Part shown: piece by piece, positions 24,178-38,200 of the stretch
Layout of the letters: each line of letters begins with the position of its first letter
Position numbering within the stretch: position 1 is the first letter of the stretch
Source: Nematostella vectensis
Taxonomy: Eukaryota; Cnidaria; Anthozoa; Actiniaria; Edwardsiidae
DNA length: 64,000 bases
Assembly (NCBI RefSeq): GCF_932526225.1
Contig: NC_064042.1
Coordinates: 1,471,001 to 1,535,000, forward strand
Direction: 5' to 3'
The notes under the pieces: generated by a model
What the model was told of the DNA's origin: nothing
What the model saw: the letters and a program-made list of their open reading frames with translations, nothing else
Database searches by the model: none
Translations under genes and position numbers: made by a program

Positions 24178-24231
24178 CAGTTCGCCGTATAACAGCCTGA
24201 GGGCTGCGTCCTGTTGTTATACGGCGAACTG
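24178..24231. repeat. perfect 17-bp hairpin
   Basis: CAGTTCGCCGTATAACA (24178-24194) is the exact reverse complement of 24215-24231, with a 20-base loop. It is likely the core of a small foldback element. Confidence 0.8.
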
Positions 24232-24639
24232 AGACCTTGGACGAAGCTATCGAATAGCCCATGCTTTGCCTAGATTAAAGGGGCAGTGTCATGGTAAGAG
24301 CTTTGCAATAGCTCTCCGGCCAGGTCACAATGAATTTCAGTCAAATTCTAATACTAACTTATGAGTCTTTGGTACATATGGGAGACTTAAACTCAAAGAA
24401 AATCACCATAAACTGTCAATAAACATAGTTTTCAATAAAATGTTGCATATTATTTTAACAAGGCATTGACAGCTTTTAAAAAGTTCAACTGTTTGTAAAC
24501 AATTTAAAGCCTACAATAAACACTGACATGCGCAGTACCATGCGCAGTACCATGACGCTGTTCCTTAAAGAAGTCAAAAAGAGCCCGTGTTCACACTTTT
24601 TCTTCAATATTAGAAGACAAATTATGGGAAAACCACCTG

Positions 24640-24790
24640 AAAAAAGGTTTATATACTTCATCTACCAAAGCTATAGAATTTAGTATAAGCTATCTCAAAA
24701 TAGCCGATGAAAATGGATGTTTTTTCTCACACTTTGTGTTTTGCTAGGATGACAAAATACCGGCTGACAGAGTCTTGAGGACATGAGTGG
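24640..24790. repeat. dispersed 'GGCGGCTGACAGAG' repeat family, copy 1
   Basis: Shares with 33240-33370 an ordered string: TATACnTCATnTACCAA, then CCGATGnAAATGGAT, then CTCnCACTTnGT, then GGATGACAnAAT and GGCTnACAGAG. Further copies, mostly on the other strand, are near 31008-31095, 33920-34080 and 49125-49250. Confidence 0.6.
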
Positions 24791-26102
24791 AAAGTAATGT
24801 TTTTTTCCAGGCCATTTTGTGGCAACTGGTGTGCCTTAAAACATGCTACGTGCTATGACGTTTGTTTATATTCACATCACTTGTCTAAGCGAGGAAGCTA
24901 TTAAAACAGACATTATAAACCAACCTCCTCAAAACTCGCATCAAACATTTATTGAGTTGCAGCTTAAATCAAGCACCGCGTTTATCTCACCGTCTCGTTT
25001 GTAAAAGCTCTGTCTTTTGGAAATCGATATCTTCAGTTTTTAGAGTGTTTCGTCAAAATGCTTTCAATTACCGATAAATGAACATACAAATAATCCGACA
25101 AGTACGCTGCAATAAGGATCGACAATAGAGCAAATGTTACTAATTTTTTTTTCTTTAATCACTATTAGACTACAAGGCCTCTCCCAATCATTATTATTAA
25201 TGAGTTACTACTGGTTTCTCCAGTTTTTTTTTTCGTTGTTACTATACAACATAGATATAAGTGGCATGTATTTAGCCATCTTGTCTAAGGGAAGGAAAAA
25301 CACCAATCTATTTAGCAAAACTTAACATTTATCTAAAACTTTTTTAGAAAGCATGTAATTACCGGTTTGATTGGTTAAGAGTCCAAGTGAGTTAAGATCT
25401 TATTTTACTGACTTTCTGGGTAATGGATTTTTGTTGATTTGAACAAAGCCGCAAAATACGTAAGAAAGTGCCCGATATACAGAATCCGAGAGTAAAATAT
25501 GCTCCCAGCCACAATATTAATTAGCGGTTTTATATTAACGGCAAATTACAGGGAAGATTTGATCGCAAGCTCACTCTGTTTGGATGGAAAAGATGGGCAC
25601 ACATTAGATAAAAGCCAGCTTTTTATGATTTTGTGGCTCAATTTTTGCGCTAATTTTATTGCACGTGTGCTCGGCTATAACAAACAACATTTTACCGCCT
25701 ATACCACACATTTCAAAGTCGATATACTTTACAAATCTGGAAAGATCAACTGGTAAAAGAACCACCTTCTTAATCCTGTATACACTGGATCTTGAATTTA
25801 ATATAAATAAGCAGTTCTCAAATAAATGATTAGTAAAGCCACGTTTGCACCGTGACATAAGCGCTCGTGCCATCCCCCCTGGGGGATAAGCGCCGGCTCT
25901 AGCAGCAGGGCCAGGTGGTTTTGGGGAAATCGCTCAAAAAGAAGCAGCGAACAGTGCGTAACGCTCTCGCAGCTCACATGTATCGGCCACGGTTCTAGCA
26001 GTACAAAATCTAAGCGCTCTTTAGCTCTCTTAAGACTCCGCAACACCTTTCTGGCGATTATTTTTACTATTTCAGTGATCAACGGACTAAGCGACAACGG
26101 AA

Positions 26103-29100
26103 ATGGGCAAAAAACAAAGCAAGCTGGATCCAAACCTTATGAGTGATCTTATAAGAAGAACTAACTTTGACGAAAAAGAGCTCAAGTCGTGGTATAAGGG
26201 ATTCCTCAAGGACTGCCCGAGTGGCTACCTAACCGAGGATCAATTTATTTCCATGTATAAAAAGGTTTTTCGCCAGGGAGACGCCACCAAGCTTGCAGCT
26301 TGTGTATTCAGAAGATTTGACGTTAATCGTGACGGGAAAATCGGTAGGTAATAAAATCAGAGAGTTGAATATTTTACGGTGCGGATCTTAATATTCATCT
26401 ATGATTTATCAGCGAGTAAAGGTTGTGCTTGAACACTAATACATTATCCCGGGAGCTTAGTTTTCGCTAGAGCTGGCCAAATTCTTGTTGTTGTCAATCG
26501 TGCGCAGACCTCAAGGTACCTTGGATTTGTGTGCGGATCTGAGACGAACTCGTAAACTCGTAGTTCTAGGTTTCCGGTCATCCAAAATGATAGAATTATT
26601 TCATATTGTTTTTATTCTCTTTTCTTCTACTCTGGCAGATGTATGCTCAGTATTTAGTGTATGGATATTTGGCTTCGCTTTGTCATCCATGCGTTGATCT
26701 CTTTTTGAACTGTGACAGTTTAATCGTGTTTCTCCGTTTTTTTTTTTTTTACTGGCATCGTCTTTCATTCTTTGCGCTATTTAAATGGGTTGCCCAGTTG
26801 AGCTACCTTTTCAAGATTATCGCTAGCCCTTATGACTCCCAGTGAGGCCGGTAGTGAATAATTTAGATTTTAAATAATTAGAATGTTCTGGTAGTACAAT
26901 TTTAGTGGCTAGCGCTTTTCTTTAGCTTAGAGATGTGACAGTTATTGAATAGAAGGGAGTTTCTTGCAATTCTGGCTCGTTGTTACTTTAAACCACAAAT
27001 CGACCTTCTTTTATTAATCCATGCATTTTTGAAAGTCAAATATTTCGCCAAAAATATTTGTTGAAAAATTGAGCTGAGATAAATTCAAAGCAAAATCAAA
27101 TAAAAAAGGTCACCTGTGATGCTTTCAAACTATATTATTCCTACTGGTCCATGACGAATATTGCGCATTTCATAAACTGACAAGACAAACGAGACGGATG
27201 ACGTTGTAATTCATAGCTTGCTTCAAGAGTTGTTTTGTTTTACTACTGCATGAGATTAAATTGCACATCAAAAAAGACTCTTGCAACGTCAACGTTCATC
27301 ATTTCAAAAATTTAATTGGGAAATTTTGGTGACATAAGGTCGACGTCTAACGAAAATGTAATTCCTGGATTTAATTTATTCTCTGATTTTTCTTTTGAAT
27401 TCCCTGATTAGACCCGGATCTCTTCTTATTACCTTGATCACGAGGCTGTAATTTAAATTCTCGAATTACTCAACCTTTTTATTCCTCTGCCCTGATTACA
27501 TTTCAAATCTAGATTTCAGCAAAATGTTGGCTTCATTTCCATATGAAATATAACCCAAAAGACGTGCTTTCCAAACAGCTGAATTTTACTGAAACAATCT
27601 CAACCCCCAAGCAAGCAGTGAGGAATCTAAAAGATATTTGAAAAATACAGAAATTTCCATCAAGTTGGAAGATTTTTTTATTCCCCAGTTAGGAAGAAAG
27701 AGCCTTTGCCTTCGTTAGTAACGAGTCAAACAAACACCTGTTTTGGAAAACAAAAAATATATATTGAATTCCAAGAACAAATGATCAACGAAAAAGGTTG
27801 ACGAACCGGGTTAAAATTTTCAAATTACCTTCCAGGAAAGAAAAAATGCTTTATTACACTTACCGCATAAATATGTTAGTGACATATGATCTTGCCGTAA
27901 CAAGTACTCACTAAATACGAGAAGATCAAGTACTGCATATCAGCTCGCTCTGGCTTGACAAATAGAGAAAAAATTGACAAATGGTCATTACATCGATATT
28001 CATTTTATTTTCCGGCTCCTTTTTACATGGACTGTTTATGTTTTGTTTTGTTTTTATGTAAGTAGCGGTGATAAGTCCAAAAACCATTACTAGCGCAAAG
28101 TAATTAGACCTTTCATCGGCCTTAAGGCAGTTTAAGCGAAGGCCACCACTTATTGCTGGTCCACTGTGTTTTTTTCTTAAACAAATATTACAAATGAAAT
28201 TGAAAACATAAAAATATATAACAACTTCTAATTTGTCATCATAAAGACCCAGTAACTTGCATATTGTCGCGGCTAGAACACTCTTGTCGCCTCTTGATCG
28301 TTCGGTTGCTAGGCGATGCCTTTTTTTGCTTAGCATATAACGATCCCTTTAGAAAAAATGATTAATTTTTTCTGCAATATCATCCAATTTCATTGCAGAC
28401 ATCTTTGAAAGCGGTACATGAAAGCAAGACTGTCTAAATTGAATTACGAAACGCTATATCTGAATTTTCACGAAGACAAAAAGTGAAATCTGCGGATTGT
28501 TATAGTTTTTTTCGCATTAGTATAGCCTATCTTGAAAGCTAATTGAACGCTAGGTGCATTAGTCTGTTAGTTTTATCGATATCTGTAGAAGAGGTTGCAA
28601 GTGTGTTCAATGTTGGAAAATGAATACGCCAAGTAATGGCATCAAGTAATACGACTATAAACACACACATAAAAAAACCGTTTTTTTTACTTTATTTTCA
28701 AAGTATTTAGTTTTAAAGTATTCAAAGCAAAACCATAGAAATAAATTTTCGCCAGAGGCAAAACAAGAACAACGTTTAATGATTCCTACCTTATCGACTA
28801 AAAAAAGTACAAAATGCAGGTATAACCTGTGAATTTGTGTAGGATAGTAGGATGAGAAAGACGGTGTCTAATAACACATTTCACCTCCTATTTCCTTGTA
28901 TTTCTGCCATTACCATATACATTTGGTGAATGCCATGAAGTGAACCCAGATGAACTAGAGACACGCGCAAGTGATACTCGTATGTAAAAGTGGAGTTTGA
29001 CATTTATACGACGTCTACTAAAACACTCCTGTTGTTATATAAAACACATAAAAAATATATTCTTCATTTATATATGTTCTCTAATGGCCATTTTGTCACC

Positions 29101-29737
29101 CTCGATATGTGTAGGGGGGGGGGGGGGAGGGGGGTCAAAAGTCTTTCCCTTAGTTTTATGCTTAGTCATGTTTGGGAGCCCTGTGTTTATATGACAACCT
29201 TGTACATCCAAGACCTGGGAGCGTCTACCATCTTGAGATAAAACACGTTTATTGGAGTTTAGCAGCTGTTTTATATAATGTTTACTCGGCTTGCTACACT
29301 TAAGCTATTATAACAGCTCCCGCCCCAAATGTGTCCTCTTTTTTCTACCGACCCTATCCCTAACAAGGACTATTGCAGATTTCAGAGAGTTCATGTGTTC
29401 GCTCTCCGTATCCACACGCGGCACGATGGAACAGAAGTTGCGGTGGGCCTTTAGTATCTATGATGTCAACGGAGATGGTTTTATCACCAAGCAAGAGATG
29501 TTTAGAATCGTAGACGCACTTTACCGGACAGCTGGAGATAATCCAGACACCAGTCCCGGACTGATTTCCCAATGGGATGAGCTAACACCGGAGGAGCGAA
29601 CCCTCAAGGTCTTTAGGAACTTTGATACAGACCGAGACGGTGTACTCTCATTAACAGAGTTCTTAGAGGGCGCGAAAAGGGATAAAACTATAGCCCTCAT
29701 GCTGGGCACTACAGATGACGACGACATGGACTATTAG
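26103..29737 (+). CDS. neuronal calcium sensor (NCS) family EF-hand protein, 199 aa
   Basis: Two exons, 26103-26343 and 29379-29737, join in phase 1 (g + at = Asp81) across a 3.0-kb intron, giving 199 aa ending at TAG. The N-terminus MGKKQSKL fits an N-myristoylation signal (Gly2, Ser6). EF1 is degenerate with the family-typical Cys-Pro (KDCPSG, near residues 37-41). EF2 (D73-E84), EF3 (D109-E120) and EF4 (D163-E174) are canonical 12-residue calcium loops; the intron splits EF2. By homology it should be a calcium-myristoyl switch protein of the hippocalcin/neurocalcin/visinin-like/frequenin group, acting at membranes on kinases, channels or receptors. The EF3-EF4 linker is a little long and the C-terminus is acidic (TTDDDDMDY). 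Which NCS subgroup it belongs to cannot be decided by eye. Confidence 0.93.
26344..29378 (+). other. single intron of the NCS gene
   Basis: 3.0 kb between CG|GTAGGT and TATTGCAG. AT-rich, with a G homopolymer near 29108-29130. No nested gene was recognised. Confidence 0.7.
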
Positions 29738-32273
29738 GGGAGAAGACTTGGGGAGAGAGGTGTTGCTCGCATTTGAGGACTCGTAGTTGGCGCGGCTTCG
29801 AACTCTGGTGGAAGAAGACGAGGAAGAGCATAAAAATCCACTTGTTCCCATTCTTCTTTTAAAATGGCCCGATAAGCGAAGGAACATGGAGGTCGCTAGA
29901 TTCCTGGCAAGTTTTGGCTTGTGCTAAGGCTTCTGTGCAGGCATCTCAATTTTAAAAAAGTTTTGCTAGCCCCTTCCGAATGAGATGACTGCAAAGAGGC
30001 AAGGCTTTTTCAAGCTTTTTAAATCACGATTAGGCTACCAAAAGAGAGGTTACTAGATTATGGTATGTGTAGTCTCATTAGTGCATTCAATAGCATAGCG
30101 GAATAACATAACGGACGATCAGACTTTTAAGCCAAACGTTTGATAGCTCACTTTGTATATAATTTGTAAAGGTAACAGCCGCAAGGCATCCGAAGCAGCT
30201 AATAGGAACCAGTCAATAGGGATTAATTGCACATCCTTGATATCATAAAAAAGGCTAAGATTTGGAGATGGAAGGCTTCAATTGGAAAAGGCTGCTTTTT
30301 GACAGTCAAGAGGAACGAGTGCGTCCCCAAATCCCAACCTAGCTACGCACCTGTTGTATATCGTGGTAGTGAAGACCTATGATGATAAATGATTACCGCC
30401 CCCCCCCCCCCCGTCAATCAAGTAATGCCTAAGGTCCTAAAGCTCACCATCACTGAACAAAGTCTTCTGCAATATGTGTTGACAGTATCTTATACCAAAG
30501 GTATACAAAAGATATTAAGTGTGAAACTGTGGGTTCAATTTTGTAGCCTCACAAGGGACTGATGGAAAAAACAAATAGTTATTGATTGGTGAATAATTTG
30601 TTTGTCAAGACAATTCTTTAAGGTTAGGGGGTGTTGATTAAGAACTTGGGTATTAAAGGCACTGTTTGTAAGGGGAAATTTTCCCGTTTTCGAGAACTAC
30701 CAGAACTGCTCATCAGCCAAGTCCGTGTGTTCGGGACTGCTCGGGACTCCAAATCTTACGTATAAAAATAGCACGTGATGGTCAATAAAACCCAACAATC
30801 AAAACCACCTCAAAAGTTTAGTTTATCACGCGCTTCTTACCAAACGAGACAAGACTCTTGAATTCTAGGCGGTTAGGAGACTGTGAATTAAAAAAAAGGC
30901 AAAAAGGGGGGGAGCTTTTTATTGTGTCATTAGTCCCCCTCCCCCTGACATGATCATCTATGCTTGTGCAGCTAACCTGCCGCCTGTGTTTAAAGTCTCG
31001 CCTCTGTCAGCCGCCATGTTGTCATCCTGACAAAATACCAAGTGCGAGAAAGCATCCATCGGCTGATAAAACCTTGTTTTTTAGATATTTCGAGATTTAT
31101 TTATCTTCCAATTTTTGATAAAAACAATTATAAAGTGTTGCTGACAAGGGTTTTTAAAAGACTTGTTAGATATGGATATATGGTAAGAAGAATAACTAAA
31201 AATGTAGTGTTGTCTAGGTAACTAGAAATAGATAATCATATAACATGGCTTTATACTTTATCAATTTAAAATTGTAGTTAATTTTATCAGCTAAAATAAG
31301 TGAACAGTCTTTCATCTTATTTCAATTTTGTAAGCATACTGTAAAATATCTGACAATCTTTCCATCATAAATAAACAACTTAAAACCCCTAAATTCCGTT
31401 CCCTGTACCTAATAGGGATATGCACAGGGGCGCGTTGCTAGGGATGGACGCATTGTTTTTTGCGTTGCTAGGGATGGACGTAGTGTGTGCGCGTTGCTAG
31501 GGATGGGCGCAAGGGACGTGCGTTGCTAGGGATGAAATTAGGGGGCGTGCGTTGCTAGGGATGGACGCAGGGTGGACGCGTAGCTAGAGGCTGGCGCAGA
31601 GATCGCTAAATATAAACTTTTTACATATTATATCCCGCTTTACGCACTAGCTCTCGGCAAATCCTGGCTACGCGCCTACAGGCGTTAAGAATGTTAGGGA
31701 ATCTTTTTTTGTTCAGAGTAACAAACAATCTAGTTGTAACTGCCTTTATTTATACAATAATACCCTCTGAGGCAATTGCCTGTTGCATGTATTCTTTGAT
31801 GAAAATGCAATCAGAATCATAAGTGTTGCTTGTGCGAATAATAAACAGCAGCCAATTATTTACACATTGTCTTTATGGCTCGAATTCTGGAAGATAACGA
31901 AAGGTGAAACTATGAACCAAGCCTGGTTATCCTGTAATGTAAAGTTTTTCGCGGTATTTCAATAAATATCCAATTCCCAATGTTATTCTATGATGAAACA
32001 TTGAGTCTCATTTCTACAACCCGCTCTCTCCAAATGATACCATTTGCTATTGCGGAACTGTCAATCACGTCGTTCAATTTATCAACTGACAAACACGTGC
32101 TCGAAACATGGTGAACAGCCGCCTGCCAGAGCTCTATATTAAAATAGGTTCCATTTTTATCTTCTTGATAATGGACGCGTGGAATATTGTGAACTAATCC
32201 ATCTCCCAGCATTACTTGCGATCGTTTGACGTAAGTAATCTGACCTTTAAGTTCTTTCTTAAATTGCGCATGT
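29738..32273. other. spacer between the convergent NCS and Wnt genes
   Basis: Holds both 3' UTRs. AATAAA on the plus strand at 30784-30789 may serve the NCS gene, and TTTATT at 31745-31750 (AATAAA on the minus strand) the Wnt gene. A dispersed repeat copy is near 31008-31095 and a 29-bp tandem repeat at 31431-31595. No gene was recognised. Confidence 0.5.
31431..31595. repeat. 29-30 bp tandem repeat, about 5.5 copies
   Basis: GCGTTGCTAGGGATGGACG recurs with GTTGCTAG at 31434, 31464, 31493, 31522 and 31551 and a decayed copy near 31580. GTTGCTA(G)GGAT is also a loose match to X-box/RFX half sites, which may be coincidence. Confidence 0.85.
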
Positions 32274-35200
32274 TCACAAACATCGACTTTCTCGTACCCG
32301 TTTCCGGCAGGTTTGACACTTGACGTAGCAACACCATATGTACTTGCACTCGCATCTCTCCTCATGTACCACCTCCTCAGTCCTCTGTCCTCGCCCGCAA
32401 CAAAGATACGCACAGCTCCCTTCTCCTCTTCTCTTAGTCGGGTCACACAGCCTTCCGTGCGTCCCCGCCGTTCCACGCTTTCTGTTTTTGTGGCAGTAGT
32501 TAGGCGACCCTTGGAGCGCCACCAGATCACTTGACGTATAACGACGCCGTCCGCGCTTGGATTTCAAGACGCGCGCTTTGCGCTTGGATTTCGTTTTGCT
32601 TTCTACGTACACAATGCGCGCGTAGCGCTTCTTGAGGAGGTCCGCCACCAGGCGGAAGTCGCCCAGGCGCCGGATGCAGGTCTTGGCTGTGCAGCCACCG
32701 GAAACGCCATGACACCTGCAGTGGAACTCAAGACGGGAGTGCACGGCCTGGGAACAAGAAAAAAAGAGCACTAGGAGTTTTTTAACCGCATTCCTGATAA
32801 CCTCAGAAGATCGGGAATGAAGCGGAATTGCCTTATGAGCTTCCTGTGGTGAGCAAATTCCTATAACGATTAAGGGGGGGGGGGGATAATGACAAATGCG
32901 TCGCATCGCCACAGGACCCCAAGCGGCCTTACTCTTTTTCTGTTGCTTTTGGGCAAAAGTGGTGTGTGTGGGTGAGGCTACAAGAACCCAAGTCACTCAC
33001 ATCTTCATCATTGCTTTTAATAATAATAATGATATCGTTAATATAATACAATAATGGTTTAATGCTAACATGTGAATACGATCAAATGCTCAATCTAAAG
33101 ACAAAGATATGTAATATGTTTATCAATTCAAGCGTCACGATTTTAAAGATGACTAGTCAGCCACCCCTTTGTTATTGTATTTGTTAAAAATTGCAAGATT
33201 AGAAATTGGGGGAAATTTCGAAAACTATCTAAAAACAGTTTTATACGTCATGTACCAACCAACTACGCAAATAATATGGCTTCCCCAAATCGGCCGATGG
33301 AAATGGATACTTTCTCGCACTTGGTATTTTGATAGAGGATGACACAATGGCGGCTAACAGAGACCTTTATATTGTCTCCATTTGAGCTCTACTCATTATA
33401 GATTCCTTCCCGCCCCACACTCTGCCCTGTACCTTATCCAAGTGACTTGAGATTAGCTATTTTATTACCAGGAGACGCGCGCCGTCCCGAGATAAAATGG
33501 ACAAAGGGCGCAAGACCTTCATGCTATTATCAGAATCGTCTCTTTACAAATAAATGATCTCCGTAATAATTTGGAAAGAGATAAAAGGTATCAGCACCTC
33601 ACCTCTAATAATACAAAAACTGTTGAATTTTGTATGAATTCAAACAAATTAACGCGCTTGTGGGTGGTTGTCATATTTGGATGTCTGGATCGGGTCTATG
33701 GTTTGTCTGAGTACTCTTATCACACTTCACAGCTGATAAGATGTAAACGTAAATGTAAAGGCTCGCACACCACAAGTACCTCCGGGGCAGACGAACACAC
33801 CCGGGCCAGACGTTTTTAGATTTAACACAAGATGACGCAGGATCTAGAGTATTGAATCGTATATCGAAAATAAACTTCTCACTAAACAATGACTTAAAAA
33901 GATCCTCAAAGGATATCTATAAGCCGCCATTTTGTCACCCTAGGAAGATATCAAGTGTGAGAAAGAAAATATTTCCATCGAATGATTTTGGAAAAGCTTT
34001 TGCAATATTTTCCTTCGAAAATGTTGATTGATGTATTAGAAATGTGTATTCATATAGTTATCTCGAAATTTCTTCAACGGCGCTTCTTCAACTTTCATCT
34101 AATGGTGTGTCTAAGAAGTTCATGACCACAGAAAACCAGATAAGGACAATGAAAATTAGGATGTTTTTTTTTTTTCGTTTTGTTAAACATTTAGAAATTT
34201 TGATTTGCAGCTTGTTTTTTTTCTGTTACCACGATGTTGAATATCAAGAGAGACAAGTGTGTGTGTGTTTCAGTGCGTATAGCAACATTTTTATTCAAAT
34301 ACAAACAAAGAATCAGTTATCTTATCTGTATTTACATTTTTCATATCCAAAACAAATAAAACAATTATAAGCGTTTATTAGCTTTACCACTCCTGTTGTT
34401 ATGTTTAGTCTAATAGGAATTATTAGAAATATGAAGAATATCTTTGTTTGTTTTGTTTGTTAATCAATGACAGATAACTAACAGGTAGATAAAGACCGAC
34501 CATCTGATATCGCGTCGGTGAAAAAAATCCCCCAAAACATATCGAGCAAAATCTCTAGAAAAAAAATCAAACAATTAATACTTGGCTTACAGAAATTGCG
34601 ACATTCCCGAAAAATCGAGCAAACCAATTTATTTGAAAAATAATGAGAGGACTTTTTAAGAAAGTTAGAAGGAATCTTTTTCGTAGAAAAGTTGAGAGCT
34701 AGTTATAGGAATAATTATCTTAGAGCAAGAAATCCGAGAAAGCAAGTTTCTGCAGGAGTTAGAGAGATGTAATGATTTTCTTGTAGGCACGTGCTTAGAG
34801 GGGTGCGCGCGCATCTCCTATGACCGGCCAAAAATGGGTCATTTGTTATTGAAGGATCATCAAATTCTATCATTTTTCCACATTAAACCTATGCATGCCC
34901 CCTCCCCCCAGAAAAAGCAAACCCCGATGCCCAGCCCCCCCCTCGACCCTTCAAATCCAGGGTACGGGCCTGTTTCCCATGTTTTCCATTTCCTATGTTT
35001 TCCCATATAAACCATACAATGTGTTTTTCATCCTTTTTGCAACACATGTTTAGTATTATGGTCATCTATGTTACCATTTCTTTCCACACTTTATCCGAAT
35101 CATGTGTGATCATCCAACTTCTGCAGATGTTGCCCGAAATGGATTTATAAACATCTATTAAAATGGATTGCACGTGAGATCATAACCAACAGAGTTAACA

Positions 35201-38200
35201 AACTCGGGATGTCCGTCATTGTTTTCCTTGTGTTAAACCAAGCCGCAAACCATATATCAAGTTGGCTTAGCCATTATGCCCTAAAGGCGAGAGTATTAAG
35301 CTATCACGTGTTATCATGAGAGTATTAAGCTATTTAAAGTGTTCACAAAGCGGTAAGCATATTCGAGGATTTTTTGCTTTTATAACCACCCTAGGCTTAA
35401 AGAACTAAAGAAGTAATACTAACAGATACGTAAGTGTACTGCTCATGAGTTTGTTTTAAACAGCAAGAAGTTCGAATCAGCATGCGAACCTCACCATAGG
35501 GAGTCCGAAAATGGAACTTTAACCACACAGGGTGTCCAAATCCCTGGGAGAGAGTTAAAAGCGGATTGCGGGCGCTTCAAAAGCTTTAAAAGCTCGTTCC
35601 GCCTCGACCGCAGGTTGCACTAGGGGATCTTGGTGTATGTGAGCGCAGGGTGAGAGGCCGAGAAATACCCATGTTGTTTTTATGGAAATAGGATTAAAAG
35701 CAGCTGGAAATGTCAGAACGAGTGTGGTTGGGCCGCATATGCCTTGGCCTGAGCAACATTTTTTACTCCCTTTAATGGGTTTGATTAGGTCCGTAGCAGG
35801 GAATGGGGCACTGTATAATTTCGAAAGCCACATGATTTCAGTCTGCTTAGCATGTTTTAAAGTAATGTTTTCGTAAAGACAATGGGGTGCCCCCAATATT
35901 CGTGACAACGCTAAGGCACTATCTACAAGGCTAGCATAAGGCGGCCATACTAAAACCACACAAGGATTACTTGTAAAATTATATTAGCTATTTAGCGGTG
36001 TCTTAGGGCCAGAGAAAGTTAGAACAAACAAGAATAGGCGACAGATCACGTGACTGTTTCGGTGGAAAAATCGCGCGCTCTGGCTTTGGCGGCAAAATAC
36101 CAACAACAAAAAAGCAACCTATTCAGCGCTTACGAATCAGCCAGAAAGTTTCTATACCAGAAAGAGCTTATTCTCAATGTAAGATTCTATTTTTTCGTCG
36201 TCCTTTGGCGTGACAGGTGCAGTCATTTCTGTGTTTATTTTTGCTTAAATTTGCCACTCAAAAAGTCACGTCCAGGCAAGGAAAGTCGACTAATGGCTTC
36301 ACACAGCGAAATTCCATGTAAAAAATATCGAGCAACCCCCCAAAAATGGATCAGGACATCTCCTCCCCCCCCCCCCCTTGTCAGATGTCAAATGAGAGCT
36401 TTTTCTAACTAATGATTGCTTAGCGATGATTGGTTCCTCAATTCTCCTCACCTTCCTGCCGACTCCATTGTTGTGCAGGTTCATCAGAGCCACGGCCATC
36501 GATTTGTGTTTCCTCATGCGCTGAGCTTCCACCGCGTCCGTGAAGTCTTTGCTAAAGCGCATGCCCCGAGCTATGTTGTCATGGCAACCGCCCCATTCGC
36601 CATCGGGGTGCTTGAACTTGGGGTTGGTGCCACACTTGCAGGGCTTGAGGCGCTTCATGCCGCACGCCTGCGTTATGGAATAGGTGAGGGCAGCGGCTGA
36701 CAGAGCGTACACAAACGCAGCCTCTGGGGTACCTGTGGTAAGAAAATCAAGATCGAGTGATGAACAATTATTAAATGCTCAAGATTTGACCAGAATAGAT
36801 AGACTTCATTTCCTTTTCGTGGACATACATCTTGAAAAAAGATTACAGAAAAAAATTGATAAAAGATGATTGTTAAGAAGTTACAAACAGAAAATCTGAA
36901 TAGCACGAATTCCACAGTGGGCTATTCTTTTCCTTTTTTCTATTTGGCCGCCTTACAAATAGCGTTCTAAAATAGCAGTTTTACTAATGAAGAGTATGTA
37001 AGAGTAAACGCTTACACAAAGGTGCAACGTGAAGGGTGGTCACTGCCAAAGGGCTGCCAAATATCCAGCGATCTCCTATTTACGTTTTTAATTAAAAGAA
37101 GAATAGTCTCCAGCGAAGGGCTGTGCAAGAACTAACCGAGAAACGATTTTTTTTTTCGTCGATCCGCAATCACATGTGTGAACGGTCTTCATAACCGTCA
37201 AACGTTAAATTAAGAATGATTGGATAAGTTTCTGGGCGCAATAATCGGCAATGTATGTCCGCAAATGAACCCCAGGGTGAAAGTGCGTTTGATAAAACGC
37301 TGCATTTCCGAGTGGTAAACTAAGACCAGAAATTGAACAATTTCCCTACTGTCTGGCAATTTCAGAGTGGCGAAAAGAACAGAAAAATGTCAACACAAGC
37401 TCAAATTCAGCCTAAAATACTGATCGATTCCTAAGCGATAAATCTTAATTCAATTACGTAACATACTATGTAATAACCCTGTGAATTTCTTAATTGATTG
37501 AGCGTAACAGGAGCATTATTCTTATTAACGCACAAACATTACAGACACTCGTGAGTTCTAGGGGTAATACAGTTCAATGTTTACTGTAGACTTGTAATTA
37601 ATAGTCGTCCCTTTTCGACAGCTTATTGTTTGTTTAAAGATAACACACATTAGTACGAGAACCAGACAAACAAACAATTCACGTTGTTATATTAAGGCGT
37701 TATCACTTCACAACCTTTTGACTTGATGCTGCATCACGATTGACTCGCTCAAGAATCTTAGGCGCGCGAGAAAGGTGCTGTTATCGTGTTTTGCTAAACA
37801 GGGCTCGATTCATTACTCGATAGACGGGACTCATTTTCGTGACCCAAAGTTTTGCAAATTGTCGTAGTTCCGGTGCTAAACTTCTTATAACAGCGCACGC
37901 GTTTCGGATTTACGCCTGTTATTGCGGTGTGAATGAAAAGTTGTACAACCTTAAAGCTTGCTAGTCCAACGTCCAAGACAACCGCAGACAAAAGACCTTG
38001 TGCCGTGTATTCTTTAGTGAAATTACTAAGCGGTGAGGCAAATTAATAGCCCGGTAATTCAATAGGAATGTTTTTATGAGCTGACGGACTAACGGTGGAG
38101 AATGTAGGGACTGTTAATAACCATAGTGAATCACCAATTAATAAGATATAGTGCTGACTCGTCGAGGAATTCTCAGAGCATTATGATTGAAGTCGACCCA

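Larger units (their letters stand above)
18707..26102. other. intergenic spacer between coiled-coil and NCS genes
   Basis: 7.4 kb of AT-rich DNA. Supported contents are the inverted-repeat pair at 18996-19109, the 101-bp triplicate at 20848-21150, a poly-C tract near 21308-21325, an inverted-repeat element at 22543-22857, a hairpin at 24178-24231 and a dispersed repeat copy near 24640-24790. None of the short open frames gave a recognisable protein. Confidence 0.6.
32748..36451 (-). other. intron 3 of the Wnt gene
   Basis: 3.7 kb. Holds repeat-family copies at 33240-33370, 33920-34080 and 34785-34925, G and C homopolymers, and an unexplained stretch open on both strands near 35555-35959. No nested gene is certain. 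Confidence 0.7.

Noticed and set aside
25499-25756. Open frame upstream of the NCS gene as an extra exon
   Set aside because: The NCS ATG at 26103 already gives the full myristoylated N-terminus, and the frame has no recognisable domain.
31988-32530. 180-codon minus-strand frame overlapping the last Wnt exon
   Set aside because: Out of frame with the Wnt coding sequence, Arg-rich in the overlap, and shows no domain in the non-overlapping part.
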